Of a DNA stretch of 64,000 bases, positions 28,101 to 43,489 are shown in pieces. The stretch is taken from positions 853,832 to 917,831 of the forward strand of contig VZTJ01001736.1 in NCBI GenBank assembly GCA_013397795.1, in the 5' to 3' direction. The position numbers and the translations under genes were made by a program. The first letter of the stretch is position 1, and every line of letters starts with the position of its first letter. Origin of the DNA: Orthonyx spaldingii. Taxonomy: Eukaryota; Chordata; Aves; Passeriformes; Orthonychidae. A model generated the notes under the pieces. The model was not told the origin of the DNA. It made no database searches and worked only from the letters and a program-made list of their open reading frames with translations.

Positions 28101-31100
28101 CTCTCTTTCCAGATAGTGAACTGGGGAAGATTCATCTTTCCATTAGACAATTCACACGATATATGTCCAATTACTTTCAATATATAAATGGATATAAAGC
28201 TTAGTGTACTCTGTGAGATTTCAAGACAGCTTTAATTGATTTCAGTGGGAATTGCATTTATGTATCTAAGGGGAGAATTCAGCTGTTCATATTTAAAATG
28301 TAGAATCTCAACATCCTAAAACATGTTGCAAGAATCTGAAAGAATGATCAGCTTTGTTTTTTTCTCAAGAGAGATAGGAATGCTGCAACTTACATGACAT
28401 ATATAACAATAATTGGAAAAGAGGGATATTCACATAAACAAGGATGTGATTTTTAAGTGCAGTGATGCAATTCAGATGGGAAGCCTGAATCTCAGATCAG
28501 AAAGAATTCATGAGTTTATACCAATTTCATTTCGGACAGATTTCTGAATGAAATAACAAAGCAGGTTTGGGAGAGCTAAGGGTTAAGGACTGCTGCCTAT
28601 CTGTTTTTCCTGGGAGCAGTTTTGTGGGCTGGCTTGTGATGCCATCATGGCCCTCTGCAAGGAATGGATCTGCTTAGGTGGTAATGACCCTTTAGAGTCA
28701 GGTGATTTCAGCCCATTCTGAGAAGGATGTTGTTCTGCCCACCAGTAGTGTAGTTAATTCAGTTTGGGCATGGGGAGCCTGTACCTCCTTCAGTCCCAGA
28801 TACTCTCCCCCCTTTTCCCTCAGTATGAGGAGGCGAGAAGCAGCAGCAGTGCAGAGCCCTGTTGGGGTTTACAAAGCCGCAAAGTGTTTTCTGGCTTTGG
28901 CAGGATGGCTGCAGGTCTGCACAGAAGTTGTGTGTGTAGGGGAGTGCTCAGCGGCTGAACTGTGCGAGAGCCAGCCAGATTAGCACTTCTTAGCATATGC
29001 CTTTGAGCATTTTATTCTCAGCAGATGCCAAGTCAATGGGCACCAGGACAGGAACCAGTAGTTATTATTTTTTGCCGATATGTGTTTCTCAATGTAATGT
29101 ACAGGTAGTAGAATTACCCATTTCTGTCAGTATGGTTGATGTCTGGTGGGCATTAACTGAAGCAAGTGCACCCTGGTTAATTTCAGATTTGTGAAGGAAC
29201 TTTATTTCATGCTATGTTTTTCTTGCAAGAAAATCCAGACAACATATTAGAAGGACAGCTTTTCTGTCCCATTTCACCCTTTTGCATTTAGTCACTTGAC
29301 TCTCTTTAGCTCACTTGTGTCTCACAAAATCTCCTTTGGACAGTGGTAGCATAGCTAAAAGCTCAAAGATTTATGACTTCAATTGTTTAGCTCACTGGCA
29401 ATAATGCATCATGATAGAAGCAATTGTTGGAACAGGCAGCTATGATACCATTCTTTTATGAAAAACTGTAGTTGGAGATAAGGAAGGCAAAAGAAGTCTC
29501 TTGTGAATATTATTATCCTCTGGAAATTATCCCAAAAAGATTTGCAGTTTCTCTATAGAATGTGGCTAGAGTTCATTGATCCACAGACTATCATCCTGAA
29601 TAGAGATTAAAAACAGATGGCCGTAGATCTCGGCTTGGCTACAAATCTCAAAAGAAATGAGAGGGAGTACAGTGGTGACTGACCACAAATGAAAGCATTG
29701 AAGGGATTCTTATTTTTTTGTTTAATTCCCTATTTCATTCCTCTGTAGTTTTATCCAAAGTCCATTGTACTTAAAACTCAAATAATATCAACACAGAGAA
29801 GGTATGCAAAGTATACTGAAGTAGATCAAAATTATACAAAGTATCCTAAAAATAGGCTACAAAGTCTTTTATGTGGGGCCTTTGTTAGGTTATTGTGCTG
29901 GAGCAGTGCATTGTCAGTGAAAAGGGTCTTTGTATAAACTGACTTGAACTGATGGTAATCCATTTGCTTTCGTGGCTCAGGTCAAGTGAAGAGTAGGTAT
30001 AAATTATGTGCCCTCATAAAAGTGATAAATACACTCTGCAAGTTAAGACAATACAGGTGATGAACCCCCAAATATTTTAACTTCAGGCCAAAGTCCTAGG
30101 TTTTATTTAACATGTGCACCTATGCAGATTTGTTAGTATAATAAGAAATATCAGTCTTCGTGCAACCTCATAGACCAAGATTTCCCAATGTCTTTTTTCA
30201 TCATTTTTAGTTTCTGTTATTACATGGTGCTATTCAAATTTTTGAGTAATAATTTCTCTTTTTTTCTCCTTTGAACTAACTTAAGGGGAGAGCTGAAATT
30301 CTGATATTTCTCGTTAAATAAAAATTCCAGAAATCTCTAATACATGCTCACTGAAGTATTTTGGCAATGTATCTAGTGCTGTTATATTCTAATCTCAATA
30401 ATATCATTCTAGCAAAATAAAAATCACTCTGTTTCAAATTGTAAAAATTCTGAGATTCCAATTATAATTCTAGATATTTTGTTTGGACTTTATGTTGTAT
30501 TAAAATCTCCTTTACATATAACATGATATTCAATGCATTTGAATAGGATAGTAAATGAAACCAATCAAAAAATAAATCAATTTTGTTTTTTACTTTTTTC
30601 ATGGTACATTTGCTCAAAATCAGTAGATTGAGTATTTTGAGAGTAGTGAAATTGCAATTTTATCAGGAAGCTGTTTCATAAAATTGTTTTCTGTTTCTCT
30701 CAGATAGCAAGTCACAATTCTGGTTAGTCAGTGAAATACCCATAGAGTTCATTATTCAGGTTTAGTTCAGCTTTTTAAAACATTTTCAAACACAAACTGA
30801 GTGCAAAGAGTTTTCAGCAGGAATCTGCTTAAATACCAATAAATTATTGGAATCAATAATGTTAGTTATGATTACATAATCAGTATTATTCTTATAAGCA
30901 TCTAGGGTAAAGAGAGCATTGTTTTTGTCTTAGATTAAGAGCATTTTTATTTTGCATTTCATTCCTGGTAATAGAGTTCAAGCATAGCTGTGCACTCTTC
31001 AAAGTCACTGTGAAAGAAGTTGAGAAACTTTACAGGTCTGTTGTTCAAATGTTAGTAAGAATTAGGTGCAAAATACGACCAAAACTCATCTTTTTTCAGT

Positions 31101-34100
31101 ATGGATAGTCCATGAAATACATGGATTAATTAACCTTGTTGCTGTTTATCGTTAATGGATGATGAAGAAAAAAATAGCTCAGGTCAGTTTAAATTCAGCA
31201 TTAAAGTGTTAAAAGGGTGTCAGCCATTCACAATCTGCCTGTGTTAGCACCTCCTGGAATGGGTAACAACTTGGAAACACAACACCACAGAAGTTTTGGT
31301 CAGGACAGCTCCATCCTCTGAATTAAAACCTGGATCTTGTAAGCAGCTAAAACATTGGATGCAACTCAGGCTGAGCCTTTGGAAGGATGTAAGGGTTTTC
31401 AGCTGAATAGCCACTGAGGTTCTTATCTCCCATAAATTAAACTTGCTTTGCCCCAGTAGATTATAATTTCATTTACATCATTCTTATTCTCTAGCAACAT
31501 GGAAGGATTTAATTCTCATTTACATCAGGCTAAATTGCCAACGTTCTATCAAGATATTTTCCCCAGTGAAAAATTATTTTGCAATTAACATGAAATTTAC
31601 TAAAATAATTTAAAAATGTTCATCCTTTTAATTAATACTACAAAAACTCAAATAAAAGCTAAATATTTTTTTCTGTTACTGGTAGACAAGAAACACTTCA
31701 CTTTCATGTTTCAAGTACCAAACCAGTGTAACCAAACCAAACAGTGAACAAGGAACTTTTTTAATCAAAGCAGTTTCCTTACCCTGCCCAATCCCTTCTT
31801 TAAGAATGAAAATAAAGGGTTTTTTCCAGAACAAAATATAAGGATTAATTTGTTGTGACATACTTACCATCTCTTTAACCAGCTGTGGTTTAGGATGCTG
31901 TTGGGTACTGTCAGAATTCACCTACGAGGCAGGGCAGGGAATATCTCAGGCACATCAACTCTTCTTAAGGGTTCAATCCTTAAATTCAGCACTTTTTTGA
32001 TGTTATTTTTTGATGGCCAGTGAAGTGATCTCAGGGATGCTTTGCCTTTTCTGCCATGGTAAAATGTCATTTCCCTCAAATCTCAGATTGGAGAAGACAA
32101 CACTGTTGTGTTTATTCCAGATGTGACTCCACCAAAAAGTGGTTATAGAAATTACGACAATTTCAATAAACACTACCTCTGATAGTAAATATTGCGTATT
32201 TTTTCTCCTTTATGATTGAATTCTGATGTAAGTTAGACTAACTGAATTTTAAACTACCCTAGCAGAGAAAAACTTAAATGGATATATCAGTTTGAAAGTT
32301 ATAATCCAATATGTAACTTATCTTTCAGACTATAAAAGGAGATCAAGAGACTGCCTCTCTAAAATATTGTACATGTGTATGTGTAGGTTTCTACTTAGAT
32401 GATAATAAACAGGTTCCTCCAAAATTGGAGAGCAGTGCTTGTATGTTTAGGAAACGGGAATGTTTTGAAGTGAATGTATAAAGGAAGTTACTGCTCTGGT
32501 TCAGTAAGTTTGTACAAAGAATGCTAAATTGGATGTAGTAATCCTATAGCAAAATTAATTCGCTTTTCATCCTCTTGAACTAACGTAGGTCTACAAGTCT
32601 GTGATTATAAGCAAGAGGTCACCCACGCTGGCTGAACAGAGTTTGAAAAACAGGAATGCATAATCCATTGATTTCTCTGTTGACAAAAAAAGTTCAGACC
32701 TTCAACACAAAATACTAGACAATTTAGAGTTCAGCTACACAGTTTTGAACTCTGTGGAGGAGCTGGACAAAAATGAAAGTCTTTCATTAAAGCAAATGTC
32801 AGCCAAGTTTGCAATGCCTCTTTGATTAGCAAAAATGGCTTTGCATGTTATGCCTTAGAGTGCTTCCTTAAGGTCCCATTTCCCTAGTTTTCTAAATGTG
32901 GTCTTATTAACTCTTCATGTACTGACTTGTTGTCACTGGTGCAATAATGGGCACTCTTCCTCCCTGGCTGTGTAGGTTACCAGCTGCAACTCATATTCAT
33001 GATTCTCAACTGCCAAAGCAAATTCTTTTTTAATCATTCTTCTTTCTTATAATTTTTTCTTGTCCGTTTGACACAATATCATTAAAAAAAAAACCAAAAA
33101 AAGTCTGATCCCTTATCATGCCTAGTGCTGTTTTCTTACTGAGGTTTTTTCCTATTTGTATTTCCATGCTCAGGCAGAACAGCACATGAAATTTACATGG
33201 AGTTCTCAGGTGGGAGTCTGAGTAGTCTTCCAACGCTCCAGATCTTTCTGATCAAGTGTCTGGCTCAGAATACCATTGGTACAATGGTTAAGAATTATTT
33301 TGAACAAAAAAACCCCTCTTCAATAGCCCAGAATCAAATCCTGAAGTGTTTATTGTGTGAACAGTGAATGCGAACAATGAATCAAAATATCCTGCTGTTG
33401 TAGCACCATATTTTTAAAGATAGCCACTATTTTTATTGTAATTTACAATGTCTTACCTGCTGCAATGCCAGGCAACTGTTCAGCCAAGAGCGACAAGGGA
33501 GGTTAACTAGCAGTTCCTGTCTCCAGAAGTCAGATGATATTACTGATTATGCTGTTGTATGAAGAAGGAAACAAGGAAGCCACATTAATTTTAATTTTGT
33601 TGAATAGCCATCATACTGAAGGGTCAAAGAAGAAGGAATGCCTTATGAAAACATGTGGAAACATTGGAAGGGAATAATTATTCACAAGGTCAGAATAGGA
33701 GAAACTACAAAAGGAGTTGTGTATTTGTGTGTGCTGTAAATGATAATAGAGACTACAAATTCTAGGATGGAGTGAGATGTATTCAGAATATCTGCTTTGC
33801 TTCAGAATACAGACATAGATGCTTAGAATTAAAAAGCAATCAAAGAAATTGACAGCAGAATCAGTCTTACTAGGCAGAGATCGCAAGTCATAGCTACATA
33901 TATCTTCTATGGGAATGACACACTGGGAAATGTAAACTGTCTAAATAGGGTTCCTATTTCATTCTGTGGACAGCTCAGGGAGCCAGGTAACCTTTACTTC
34001 ACTCACTGACAGGTCTTTTGAATTTAAACATCTGTTGGACATACAAGTCTGTTTTAAGCACTAAAGGAGCTGGTTAGAACATGTCTTGTTACCCCTAGCC

Positions 34101-35610
34101 AATGATGTGACCAGCTTGAAGGAGAATGTTCCCTGCAGAGTCCATTGGCAAAATTAGTGTAAAAGAATCCTCTGCAATCTCTGCGTGCAGATATAGGCCT
34201 GGCCAGGGATAGTGACTTGATTCTTTCTGGAACTGGGACAAATGCTGGCAAAATAGAGAGAGGTTTGCAGCAACTTTTTTTTTTTTTACTTTTGCTGTGT
34301 TTTTGTGGGAGGCAGTCTAGATGTGGACTGACATGCAATAATCATTGAATTTGTCCTTTTTGAACAAATGCAAAAAGCTAAACTTGGTGAATTTATCATA
34401 TTTTTGCATTTATTGTGTTGTAGGACAAATCAGATGACACCACAAATTAAATAATTAGAAAATCCTCCACAAGGATTTTGGGGGATGGAAGCATTTTCAA
34501 TAAAAGAACATTTTTTTAAAGGCTTTTAGCAAACCTCTTCTCCCTTTTGGCTTTACATCTATTTTGAATCACAACATGGCTGTTTTACCCTTCTACCCTT
34601 TTACTGTCACTGTTTTAATCTGGAAATATTTTTCATCGGATAGGAGTGTCCTGTACAACAGGGAAAGAAAACATTTTTGCTCGTTCAAAAAAAATCCAAA
34701 GGTTTCACTGTGGAATGAGAAAGGGTCTGATGACATTTTCTAGCAGCTAGCAAATCATGCTGTCATGCATAGGGAAAAAGCCACTAAAATATCCCCAGCT
34801 AAAATATCGCAAAATTATGTAGAGCTCAATCCTAGGGAACCATCTGCCATGTGAAAGCTCCACTGATTTCTAAAGGCGTTCACTGCAGGCAGGTTTGCAG
34901 AACTGGACGCATAATTTGTCCCTTTTAGAAACCAGAGCTGTAGAAAAGAAATCCTCATCAAAAATACGAGTGGCAGAGGATGAAAAAAATTCTGTACAAT
35001 TGGGTAAAAAATCCCCACCACATACCCTCAAAAGGAGCTTGTGTGCTGGTTGAAAATGCACCCCAACTACAGGTGAGAAATGAGCTACTCATGAAAGGTC
35101 TGATCCTGCTATGTATGTGCATGGAAATCTGACTGCTGCCAGGGAATTTTCTGTTCTGAAAGTGTTCAGATAAAGTTCAGCCTCAGTAATTGCCCTTTTC
35201 TGAATTATCAGCCCTTTAAAAACTAAAGGTAAATAGTACCAGCCGATAGGGAAGAATTTTCAACATACACTACACATATATGAAGGGATGTGTATATGTA
35301 AAAATGTATGATATTTTAGTATTGCCTTCTGTTTTGTTAATAAATAACTGTTGGAAATGGTTTAGTAGGTCCTGCTGTGGGACAGGGAGACGGAAAGCAG
35401 CTTCTCAGGACCTTTTCCCAGCTCTGTGTTTCTGGAAGCACTGAACCTCAAAGTGGAGGAAACAGTCTGCAGAGAGGCAGAAGGAGATGTGTTTTACAAA
35501 TTGCAGCCTGATGAGCTCTTCAACAACATTAAACACCCACGGAGAATTACTTTAACACAAATACTAAATGAAAAATCTTTTATGGCAGTAGTGAAAGCAA
35601 AGTCTTTGAG

Positions 35611-35633
35611 ATATATATATATATATATATATA
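35611..35633. repeat. (AT)11 dinucleotide repeat
   Basis: A perfect alternating AT run of 23 bases. Open frames through it read alternating Y and I and are artefacts. Confidence 0.95.
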
Positions 35634-38600
35634 AAATAGATAAAATCCCATTAATTTTCAACTTGGGACAGACGTTATATTTGAATTTACAGACATGCCA
35701 AATGGTAATTTTGGCTTCCAGTCCTTGAGATGTGGCTGATCTATTATGGGTGATAACAGCATATGCTACTTTCTGAGTCAATTTCTATTATGTCATGCGA
35801 TGCAACACCGCTAGTAATGGAAGGCATTTTTGCGTTAGATAAAATAGCAAATGAGGTCCATAACATAGAAAATAGGTGGGTTCCAAAGTAGATTCAATAT
35901 TTGAGATGGTTGTCAAGTTCAATACTGAGTAAATAAGTCAACAAAAGCAAATCTCACATGAAAAATGAACATGGTATGTAGCTTGTACAGATTTTTTTTT
36001 TCTTTCATGATGTCAAAGGGTTGCATATCTTAACAGCTTTCTTTAGCTGGTTATGCCTGGGAGAATTGATGGAGACATTTGGCCTTTGTGGGTCTGTGTC
36101 CGAACTTGTATGTCCCGAGGAGGTAAGTGGCTGCTTGACATGCTGTGGAGCAGGGGTGAACAGCCGAGAAATGGGAGCATCTGAGTGCAATTTGATGGAG
36201 CAGATGTTTCATCCCAGCACTCCACAGCTGCCTCAAGGCTTTGTCTGGTGTCAGCCCTTTCCTAAATGAGTTTTCATAATGAATTTATCTGTTAATTGAC
36301 ACATAAAAATCTATGTTAATACAACATTAAGGACCTATCTTATATTTGCAAATGCCAGGAAATTGAAGGGGAAAAAAAATGCTTAAGCTTGACTGTCACC
36401 AAGACTTACCTGCTGTGTTCAATGGGGGAGAAATCACTGATGCAGAAACACTTTACATGCCGCAGAGTTAAACATCACCTTTGTTTTTTCTTTTTGTCCT
36501 TTTTGACAACTGTGTGGGCAGAGGAAGTACCTTCAACACCTAATAAAAGGTTTTGGCAGTTGCTCATGACTTTGGTGTTAGAACACTTTATTTGCCTTTA
36601 CCTAGCGTCCAGACTTGTGGCTCTGGTGGCATCAGAGTTGTCCACAGCTGTCCAGACCAAGCAGTGAGACACTTCCCTTAATCCTTGCAGAAATATAGAG
36701 ATGCTTCTCATTGATTTTTCCAGTGTGTGCATTGTGTTGACAGCAGAGAGCTAACATATTGCTAGTCCTCATTTCATGCATAAGCTAGGGCTGCTCCTTC
36801 TATACAATAGCCCAGGTTTTGCCATATGAGTTGAGAAATCCAGAAACAACTTCCTTCTCAGGCTGACAAAATCCACATCTACAATTTTACCTTCAGGGCA
36901 ATAACGTTCCTACTGGTGTCTGAGGAAACCTTACAACAAAACTATGCCAAAAAGAGTAAACCTGAACTGGGCTGCCTGGCAAAAGGAGACACCATATTTT
37001 AGTGCCTGGGGAAGTCATAGGAGTGAGGAACTTCTGGGTACCATTCCCTCTTCCTAGGACAATATATATATCTAATGTTAAACCACCATTACGAAGATCA
37101 AATTCCAGGAACTTAAATCACCAGCTCATGCCCTCTTTGCCCTTGTCACCAACTAATCTTGTTGCTCTCTTTTCTATGCAGCCAGATAATGTCCACAGGA
37201 AGGAGAAATCATAGAAGACTTAAGGTGCCTTCCTGAGGTAAGTCCAGACTTGGGCACAGTAGATTTTGGTGATGTGGAAACACTTGGTTCGAGTTCTCAG
37301 ACCACACCTTGGTGCACACAGACCAGGTTGGCAGGATGATACCATTCCAAGCTGGGGTCCATGTTAATAAGGACAGATTCAGCAGCTGTCCAAACCTACA
37401 TGGATGTCTCTCTTCTGATAAGAGATACAATAGTGTTTCTGCCTACCCTCACACCTGGTTGCCCGGTGCTGAGTGGGCCACAGTCACCCTCTGTGCCTGC
37501 ACATCTCCGGGGCAGTGCATCTCAGTGCAGCTCTGAAGAGTTCTGGGGGTACTGAAGACTCCACTGCACTACCTGGTTTGGCCTTGCCCTGCACGAACAG
37601 AGAGGAGGCACACACCAAGGCACAGGGTACCACGTCCTCATGAAACTCTATCAACATTGTCCATAGCTAACTGTTGGTTACTCCTAATGGACTGGTTATT
37701 GTAAAACCATTATCTTAGCTTGGAATTAAACTGAAAGTGTTTCCCCTTCAACTTTCTTTCTTTTTGTTGCACACTTCTAGTCCTATGCTAAATTTTCTTT
37801 GATGCATGACATGATTGGAGCTGCCACTACCCCAGGTGGATCCTGGTGAAGTGTTTGAGTGGTGACAATGATGGAGAAATGATTGAAGTGCTTTGAGCAC
37901 AGTGTTTGCAAGGGCTGCCCATAACATGGAGGTGGCAGTACTTGGGGTACACCTGTTACTCCTTATGTCTCTCTGAAAAGGTGTGGTATGTGAGACTGAA
38001 AAGAGGCAGATGTGAGCTTGTTATACATGTACTTCATACTTATATGAATGAAACACCTATAAATGCTGCATTTTGTTGGAAAAAGATGTCTGGCTCCAGA
38101 AAAAAGACCCAAACAACTCTTATGGATATTAAGTAATTGGAATGCTGCTAAAACCACATTAACAGGATCAATGGCAGTATAGGAAAATTATCCTTGTGTG
38201 AGGCAGACTGCACTTCAGAAGAAAATGACCTTGTGTAGTGATCAAGGGCCTGCCAATAGGAATTGGTTCCAATTTTCGTGGTCTGCCTCTCCTTCATCCA
38301 GCACCTCCATGCAGCCTGACATCCCAGCTGCACCTTTGCTCTTTGGCTTTTTCATTCATGCACAATATCACAGCCTTGTTCCCTTGAACCCTTTTCTCCT
38401 GTATAGCTTCTTCCCATATCCTGCTATCCACCCCAGCACCCTTCTCCTTCCAGTCCCATGCACAACAGCCTCACAGCCCACCAGCACCTTGGCCCTGGTC
38501 TCCAGCTCTGCAGCTGCAGCATTTCACTTGTATTTCCGTCAGTGCTGCAGCCACTAGTGCTCTGCAGTCTGTAGAGCTGGCTGTCTCCTGCTAGGAGAGA

Positions 38601-41007
38601 GGCAGGAGGAAGGAGCGAAGCGAGCAGTCTCCAGGTCTGCCGAGCATCATGGGTCACCTGCAAGTCACCATCTCTGTTTCATGGGATTGAGAAACTGAAG
38701 ACAAGAGGAGTACTGGAGACGTATGAAATCGGGGCAAGAGTGGAGCCAGGCCAGCACCAAACCTGAGCTGTGATCACCAAATTTAAACATGATTTTATTA
38801 CTCAAAATAAGATTTAAATGATCACAAATTGCAGATTGCAAACATGATATTCCAAAACATGTTTCAAATCCAAAAGCACTCCAGAACGAAAAAAGTGCAT
38901 TTTTTTTCCTAACTGATAAGTTAGGATTGCTCGTGTTCTTTCAAAACATATTGTCCTTTGTGGAGGTATTCTGAATTAAGAATTTGGCTATAGGAACCAA
39001 GCTAAACCAGAAAGTAATGAAATTCCCAAGATTTAAAAACAGTCACAGAGAGAGAGAAGAGAAGAAGGAACTTGAAGCAAAATGCTGAGAGTTTTTGAAA
39101 TTACTAATTTATACTGGCGTATAAACTACCAACTTTGTAGTATCAACTCACAATTCCAGTACTGTTGCCTGTGAACTGAGAGAGATTTCCTTTCCTGACC
39201 CAATGAGCAGCAGACATTTTTGACTATACTACCTGGGCCTACAAATGAGATCAAATGTGCAAAAAGCACCTTCCCCAAAATCTTACAACTATTAGTTGCA
39301 AGTAACAATTAAAGGAGCAGATAATTTTGCCTCTCAAATGGAATTTAAGACAATGTGTTCAAATTAGTGGGATTTATTTTGTGGGATTTAAGTGAATGTA
39401 CAGGATACAGCTTAATTCACCATTGTGCAGTTTTCAAGAATTCCTAAGATTTTGCTGTATTTTTAAACTGCAACAGGATCACAATCAAAGCACAATAGGA
39501 ATGAGAAATATTTATCATCGAGTCAGTCAGCAACAACATGAGCCACTCTCTTGGTTCCTCTTAATTATTAACCACCTGAATGTATCCAGCACAAAAGACC
39601 TCTTTATTGGAAAACACATAAGAAAAAAAATTAACCAAGCTGCCATTTCTCTGCATTTGCATGTCATGCTCTCCAGAACTGCTGTGGGACCGGAGGATTC
39701 CCAATAGGGAAGGAGTTGCACTACAAGTTACCTTTCAACTTCCTGGTGAGCTGTTCTTGAGCTTCTACATGCCAATTCTGTGAATAAAAATAATTCTGTT
39801 TTCTCAGTTCTCTCACTCCAAAGTAAGATAATTTGGAGGCTTCCTTGCTATTGTGGCAGTGTAATTGGGAAGGATAGCTCTAAAAAATAGCCTGTGTCAT
39901 TAAGATTAATGTTAAGAATATTTAGCTGTCTGGCATTTAGGCATTTATGGCACTATAAATTATTTATACTTCTGCAAGCCACTGTAAAATAAAAAAAAAT
40001 GTAGAGGCTGCATTCATTTTGGTAGAAGCAAATGCTTTTATCAATTACTAGGCTTGAAAAATTAAGCTGCTACTTTCAAGGCCAAATTTTTAAAGATATG
40101 TCAATCCATTTTTCATTAATGTCATCACAGTTATTGGGAGGTGGTGGGAAGGTTTGCCCATCATTTCCTTTCTACTGGGATAAGCCACAGACTGTATATA
40201 AGCAGTGCCATCAGTATGTGCCAATTGGATATGAGGTGCACCATCTGTAGATGCAAATGACAATTAAAAAAAGATGTATTCAAACGACTGTGAATGCAAA
40301 GAGGCAACACTGGAGAAATTGGACCAAGATTTCTGTATTTCTTATAGAGGTAAAAGTGTCTGTTACATGCCATACTCCTGTAAGAGCTGTGAGGAAATAA
40401 AACTTTTGAATGTAAGGCAATTTCTCTTCTTTTTTCATTGTTAAGATTTAATACATTTTGAGGTTGGAGAAGGCAACGTATCTCATTACAAACTGACTAG
40501 TACAGAATGTAAAAAAAAAAAAAAGAAAAGAAAAATTGAGGGCATTTTCCTCCTTCTACATGCAAATTGTCTCATATTCCAATTTATTTCAGTATAAATT
40601 TATTCTTGCATATGCCAATACACAGAATTGAAAAAAGAAAAAATAATTGAATGCATTATAAAACATATGGAAACATACAGATTATGTGATCTTTACTAAA
40701 AATCTATCTTAATGATGAAGGCACCATTTAGCATGCACTCTGGAACTGCGCTCCTTCATTTATTTATGAGTTTCTGTAGACAAAGAAAGTATCTTCCAAA
40801 AATAGGAATACCATATTTTCAAGGCATACTGTGTATTTTATTTTTGAAACTAGTAAATGTCAAACAGTATTCATACACAGTATTGACACATTAATGTTTT
40901 CATTCAACAGTGAAGATACCTTTCCTTGTTACATTATATATTTATGACACACAGAGCTGTCAAATAAATTATATCAAAGCAGCTACAGCCAGACCTTGTG
41001 ACACTTG

Positions 41008-41040
41008 AATCATAGAATCAGGGCAAATAACCTTTAAAAT
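41008..41040 (-). mobile_element. Possible very short CR1 3'-end remnant
   Basis: AATCATAGAATCA followed by an AACCTTTAAAAT-like stretch resembles the reverse complement of a CR1 terminus. Only about 30 bp match, so chance similarity is quite possible. Confidence 0.3.
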
Positions 41041-42043
41041 GAAAGACATATGACAAGAATTAGAAACATTTAATTTGCATAAATATAATGTTAACAGTCT
41101 TTTCCTTATTACATATTTTATGCCTAATTTTTAATTGCCATTATATTCATTCTTTAACATCAGCTTGCTCTCTTATTTTTTTTCCGCACTGCTTGCTTTG
41201 GTTTGGAATGTGTGAAACAAATTCTATAAGAAGCATATGATCAGATAACCATTTTAATATACTCTGGTTAGCAAATCTTAAATATTGAGAAAAACTCTTC
41301 ACTCATATGATGTACTATTTAAAATGTAGAATAAGTTCCTAAAAAGAGCTAAAAATTCCTAAACACATCAAGCAAATATATCATCTCTGATAACATTGGA
41401 CCATCTCTGGAAAACAATCTTGTATTAAACTTCTCCTATGAAGTGCAGAATACACCAAATGTGCAAAATTGAAGAACTGATTTGCAAAAGCTAGGTGACT
41501 CATACACACTGAATTTTGCAATATAAAATCTGAGCATCTAAGTATACATACAGGAATCAAAGTGAATGGTTAGATTTTCAGAATTGCTTACTGAGAGTAG
41601 TAAACTCATTGGTTTCTTTACTTGATACCTGTTTGTAAATGAGAGACTTCCTCGAGCCTCTGCTGGCAGGTGCAGTCTCTCTTCCACCCTTAGAAATTAC
41701 TTAGGACAGAGAGAACTCCACACTTTGCTCTTATTGCTAACACAGACATAACCACAGCTAATAAAACTTTGCATTATTCTGAAAAGTCCCCAGGGATGTT
41801 CAAGTAAATAAGGCTGAAGGTACAAAGATGAATGTCTGCCTCACCAGGGCACAAATAACTAAACCCCTTATTGTTCCTGACTGTAATTCTATTGGGACAG
41901 TGAGGCCAGGGTCTGTACAGCCATAAGCACACACATACTTTTGCGCAGGCTCTTTGCTACAGGATAAGTTTGGCTCCCTTCACCCTTCTGGATCAGAAGA
42001 ATAAGTATGGTTTATTCTAATTATGATATTCTTTTATAATAAT

Positions 42044-42121
42044 GGCAGTTGGACTAGATGATCACTGTTGGTTTCTTTCAGATGTTACTCTATTCTTTTT
42101 CATTCCATTCCATTCTATTCC
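42044..42121 (+). mobile_element. CR1 LINE 3' terminus with pentamer tail
   Basis: The segment GGCAGTTGGACTAGATGATC followed by a degenerate 3' region and a tail of CATTC and TATTC units matches the end of an avian CR1 element. The copy is cut to about 80 bp, as is common when CR1 reverse transcription ends early. The pentamer tail is the element's own terminal repeat. Confidence 0.8.
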
Positions 42122-43483
42122 AGTGAAGCTAACTGTGATGTTTTGGGTTGGGCTTCTATATATTTACTTAATAATCCTTTCTGAGAGCCAGAGGAAAGCC
42201 AGTGGACAGTCTATATAAAAAAAGTATTGAGGGAAGGGTTGAAACTGATAGTGGGAATTGCCTCCAAAACTTAATCCAGAAGGTTAGAGTGTTTCCTTAA
42301 ATCTTCACCGAAGAATTAAGCAGTTGTTTGTCAGTTGACTCTGTGAGTGGCACAAACACACCATCACCAGGGATTTGCAGAGAGCAGCTCAGGGAGGACA
42401 TGAAGCAACTCCCATCCCACCAGCAGAGCAACTGGTGATCTGGCAGTCCATGAGGTCTAATGGCAAGGCATCCTCGTCATTTGAAGACAGGCAATGCTCT
42501 ATCACATGTTTTAGTAAACATCAATAGCTCAGAAGGGTGGGTGGTGGAGAAATGGAAACTGCATCAGTGGTGAAGTAATTTGCAATTTGTTCTTCTGAGT
42601 CAAAGGTAAAAAAGAAATTACACTCCCTCACTCACTGCCCATAGTTCTGTAGAGCAGTTCTGGTTTGACAGAGCTTAAACTCAGTACAGGTATTTTAGAA
42701 GAAATTGAAAGGGCAGCTATCTTCCTATATCCCTTAAACACTCTGTTCTGCTGAGAAACAACTATCCTAAGTGATGCCACTTGCCAGACAGGGAATATAA
42801 TTAACAATGTATACTCTCAGAAATGGAAAGTTATTTAGACTAATTATATACGGCAAAACAGGTTACAGAAATATTACAAGTATCCCAAAGCCCAGTGTTG
42901 GAAGGTTGGAGCTAATGGGTGATAACTGTTCATCCCTAAAACAGCCATTTAACTGGGCAAAAATTATTCCTATTGAAAGCAGTAAAAATTGAAAGCTGTT
43001 TTGATAAGCACTACAAAATTGATAATTTAATGTAGAAGGTTTAATTAAGGGCTAATACTACAAGGAATTTTAAAAGTATCTGTGTTGTTCCATTTACAAG
43101 ATCATTCAGAACAAAAGTGAAAGTCCTTGTAGATGTTATCTTTGCTAAAGACCCTATTTTTAACAATTTCATTAATCAACTTATCTGTACATTTTCAGAA
43201 AAACATTTAGCTGACAAAGAACAAATGCTGAACCTAGTAGAAAAGATACCATTTATTCAGTTTGCAGTTAAGTAGAAATCTCCATTCAGCTGTGACATAA
43301 AATTGTTGCTTCTATGATTAAAGTACATTGTAAATAGTTTCTAAAGTGTTAATAAATTACTAAAACTGTTTGAGGAAATTATTAATCAAATGTTATAGCC
43401 TGTTACTGAGTCCAGTGATGTAATGAGCCATTTGCAATCAGCTACAGCATCTGAAATTAATGTGCTTGGGACAGTATACAGAA

Positions 43484-43489
43484 TTTATT
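43484..43489 (-). terminator. SLC26A7: Candidate SLC26A7 polyadenylation signal
   Basis: Reading down the minus strand from the stop codon at 45506, this is the first AATAAA hexamer I found. No AATAAA or ATTAAA was seen in the preceding 2 kb. Another AATAAA follows at 43252-43257. If either is used, the 3' UTR is 2.0-2.3 kb long and includes the CR1 copy at 44093-44480. A non-canonical signal nearer the stop is equally possible. RNA data are needed. Confidence 0.25.

Larger units (their letters stand above)
25180..42040. other. Intergenic DNA, no gene seen
   Basis: About 17 kb without a supported gene. It is AT-rich with frequent homopolymer runs and holds a short (AT)n repeat at 35611 and a possible CR1 remnant near 41008. 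Open frames of 60-119 codons (for example 38198-38557 plus) show no recognisable domain and have overlapping frames on the other strand. A CT-rich, higher-GC patch at about 38280-38660 stands out in composition only. Confidence 0.5.
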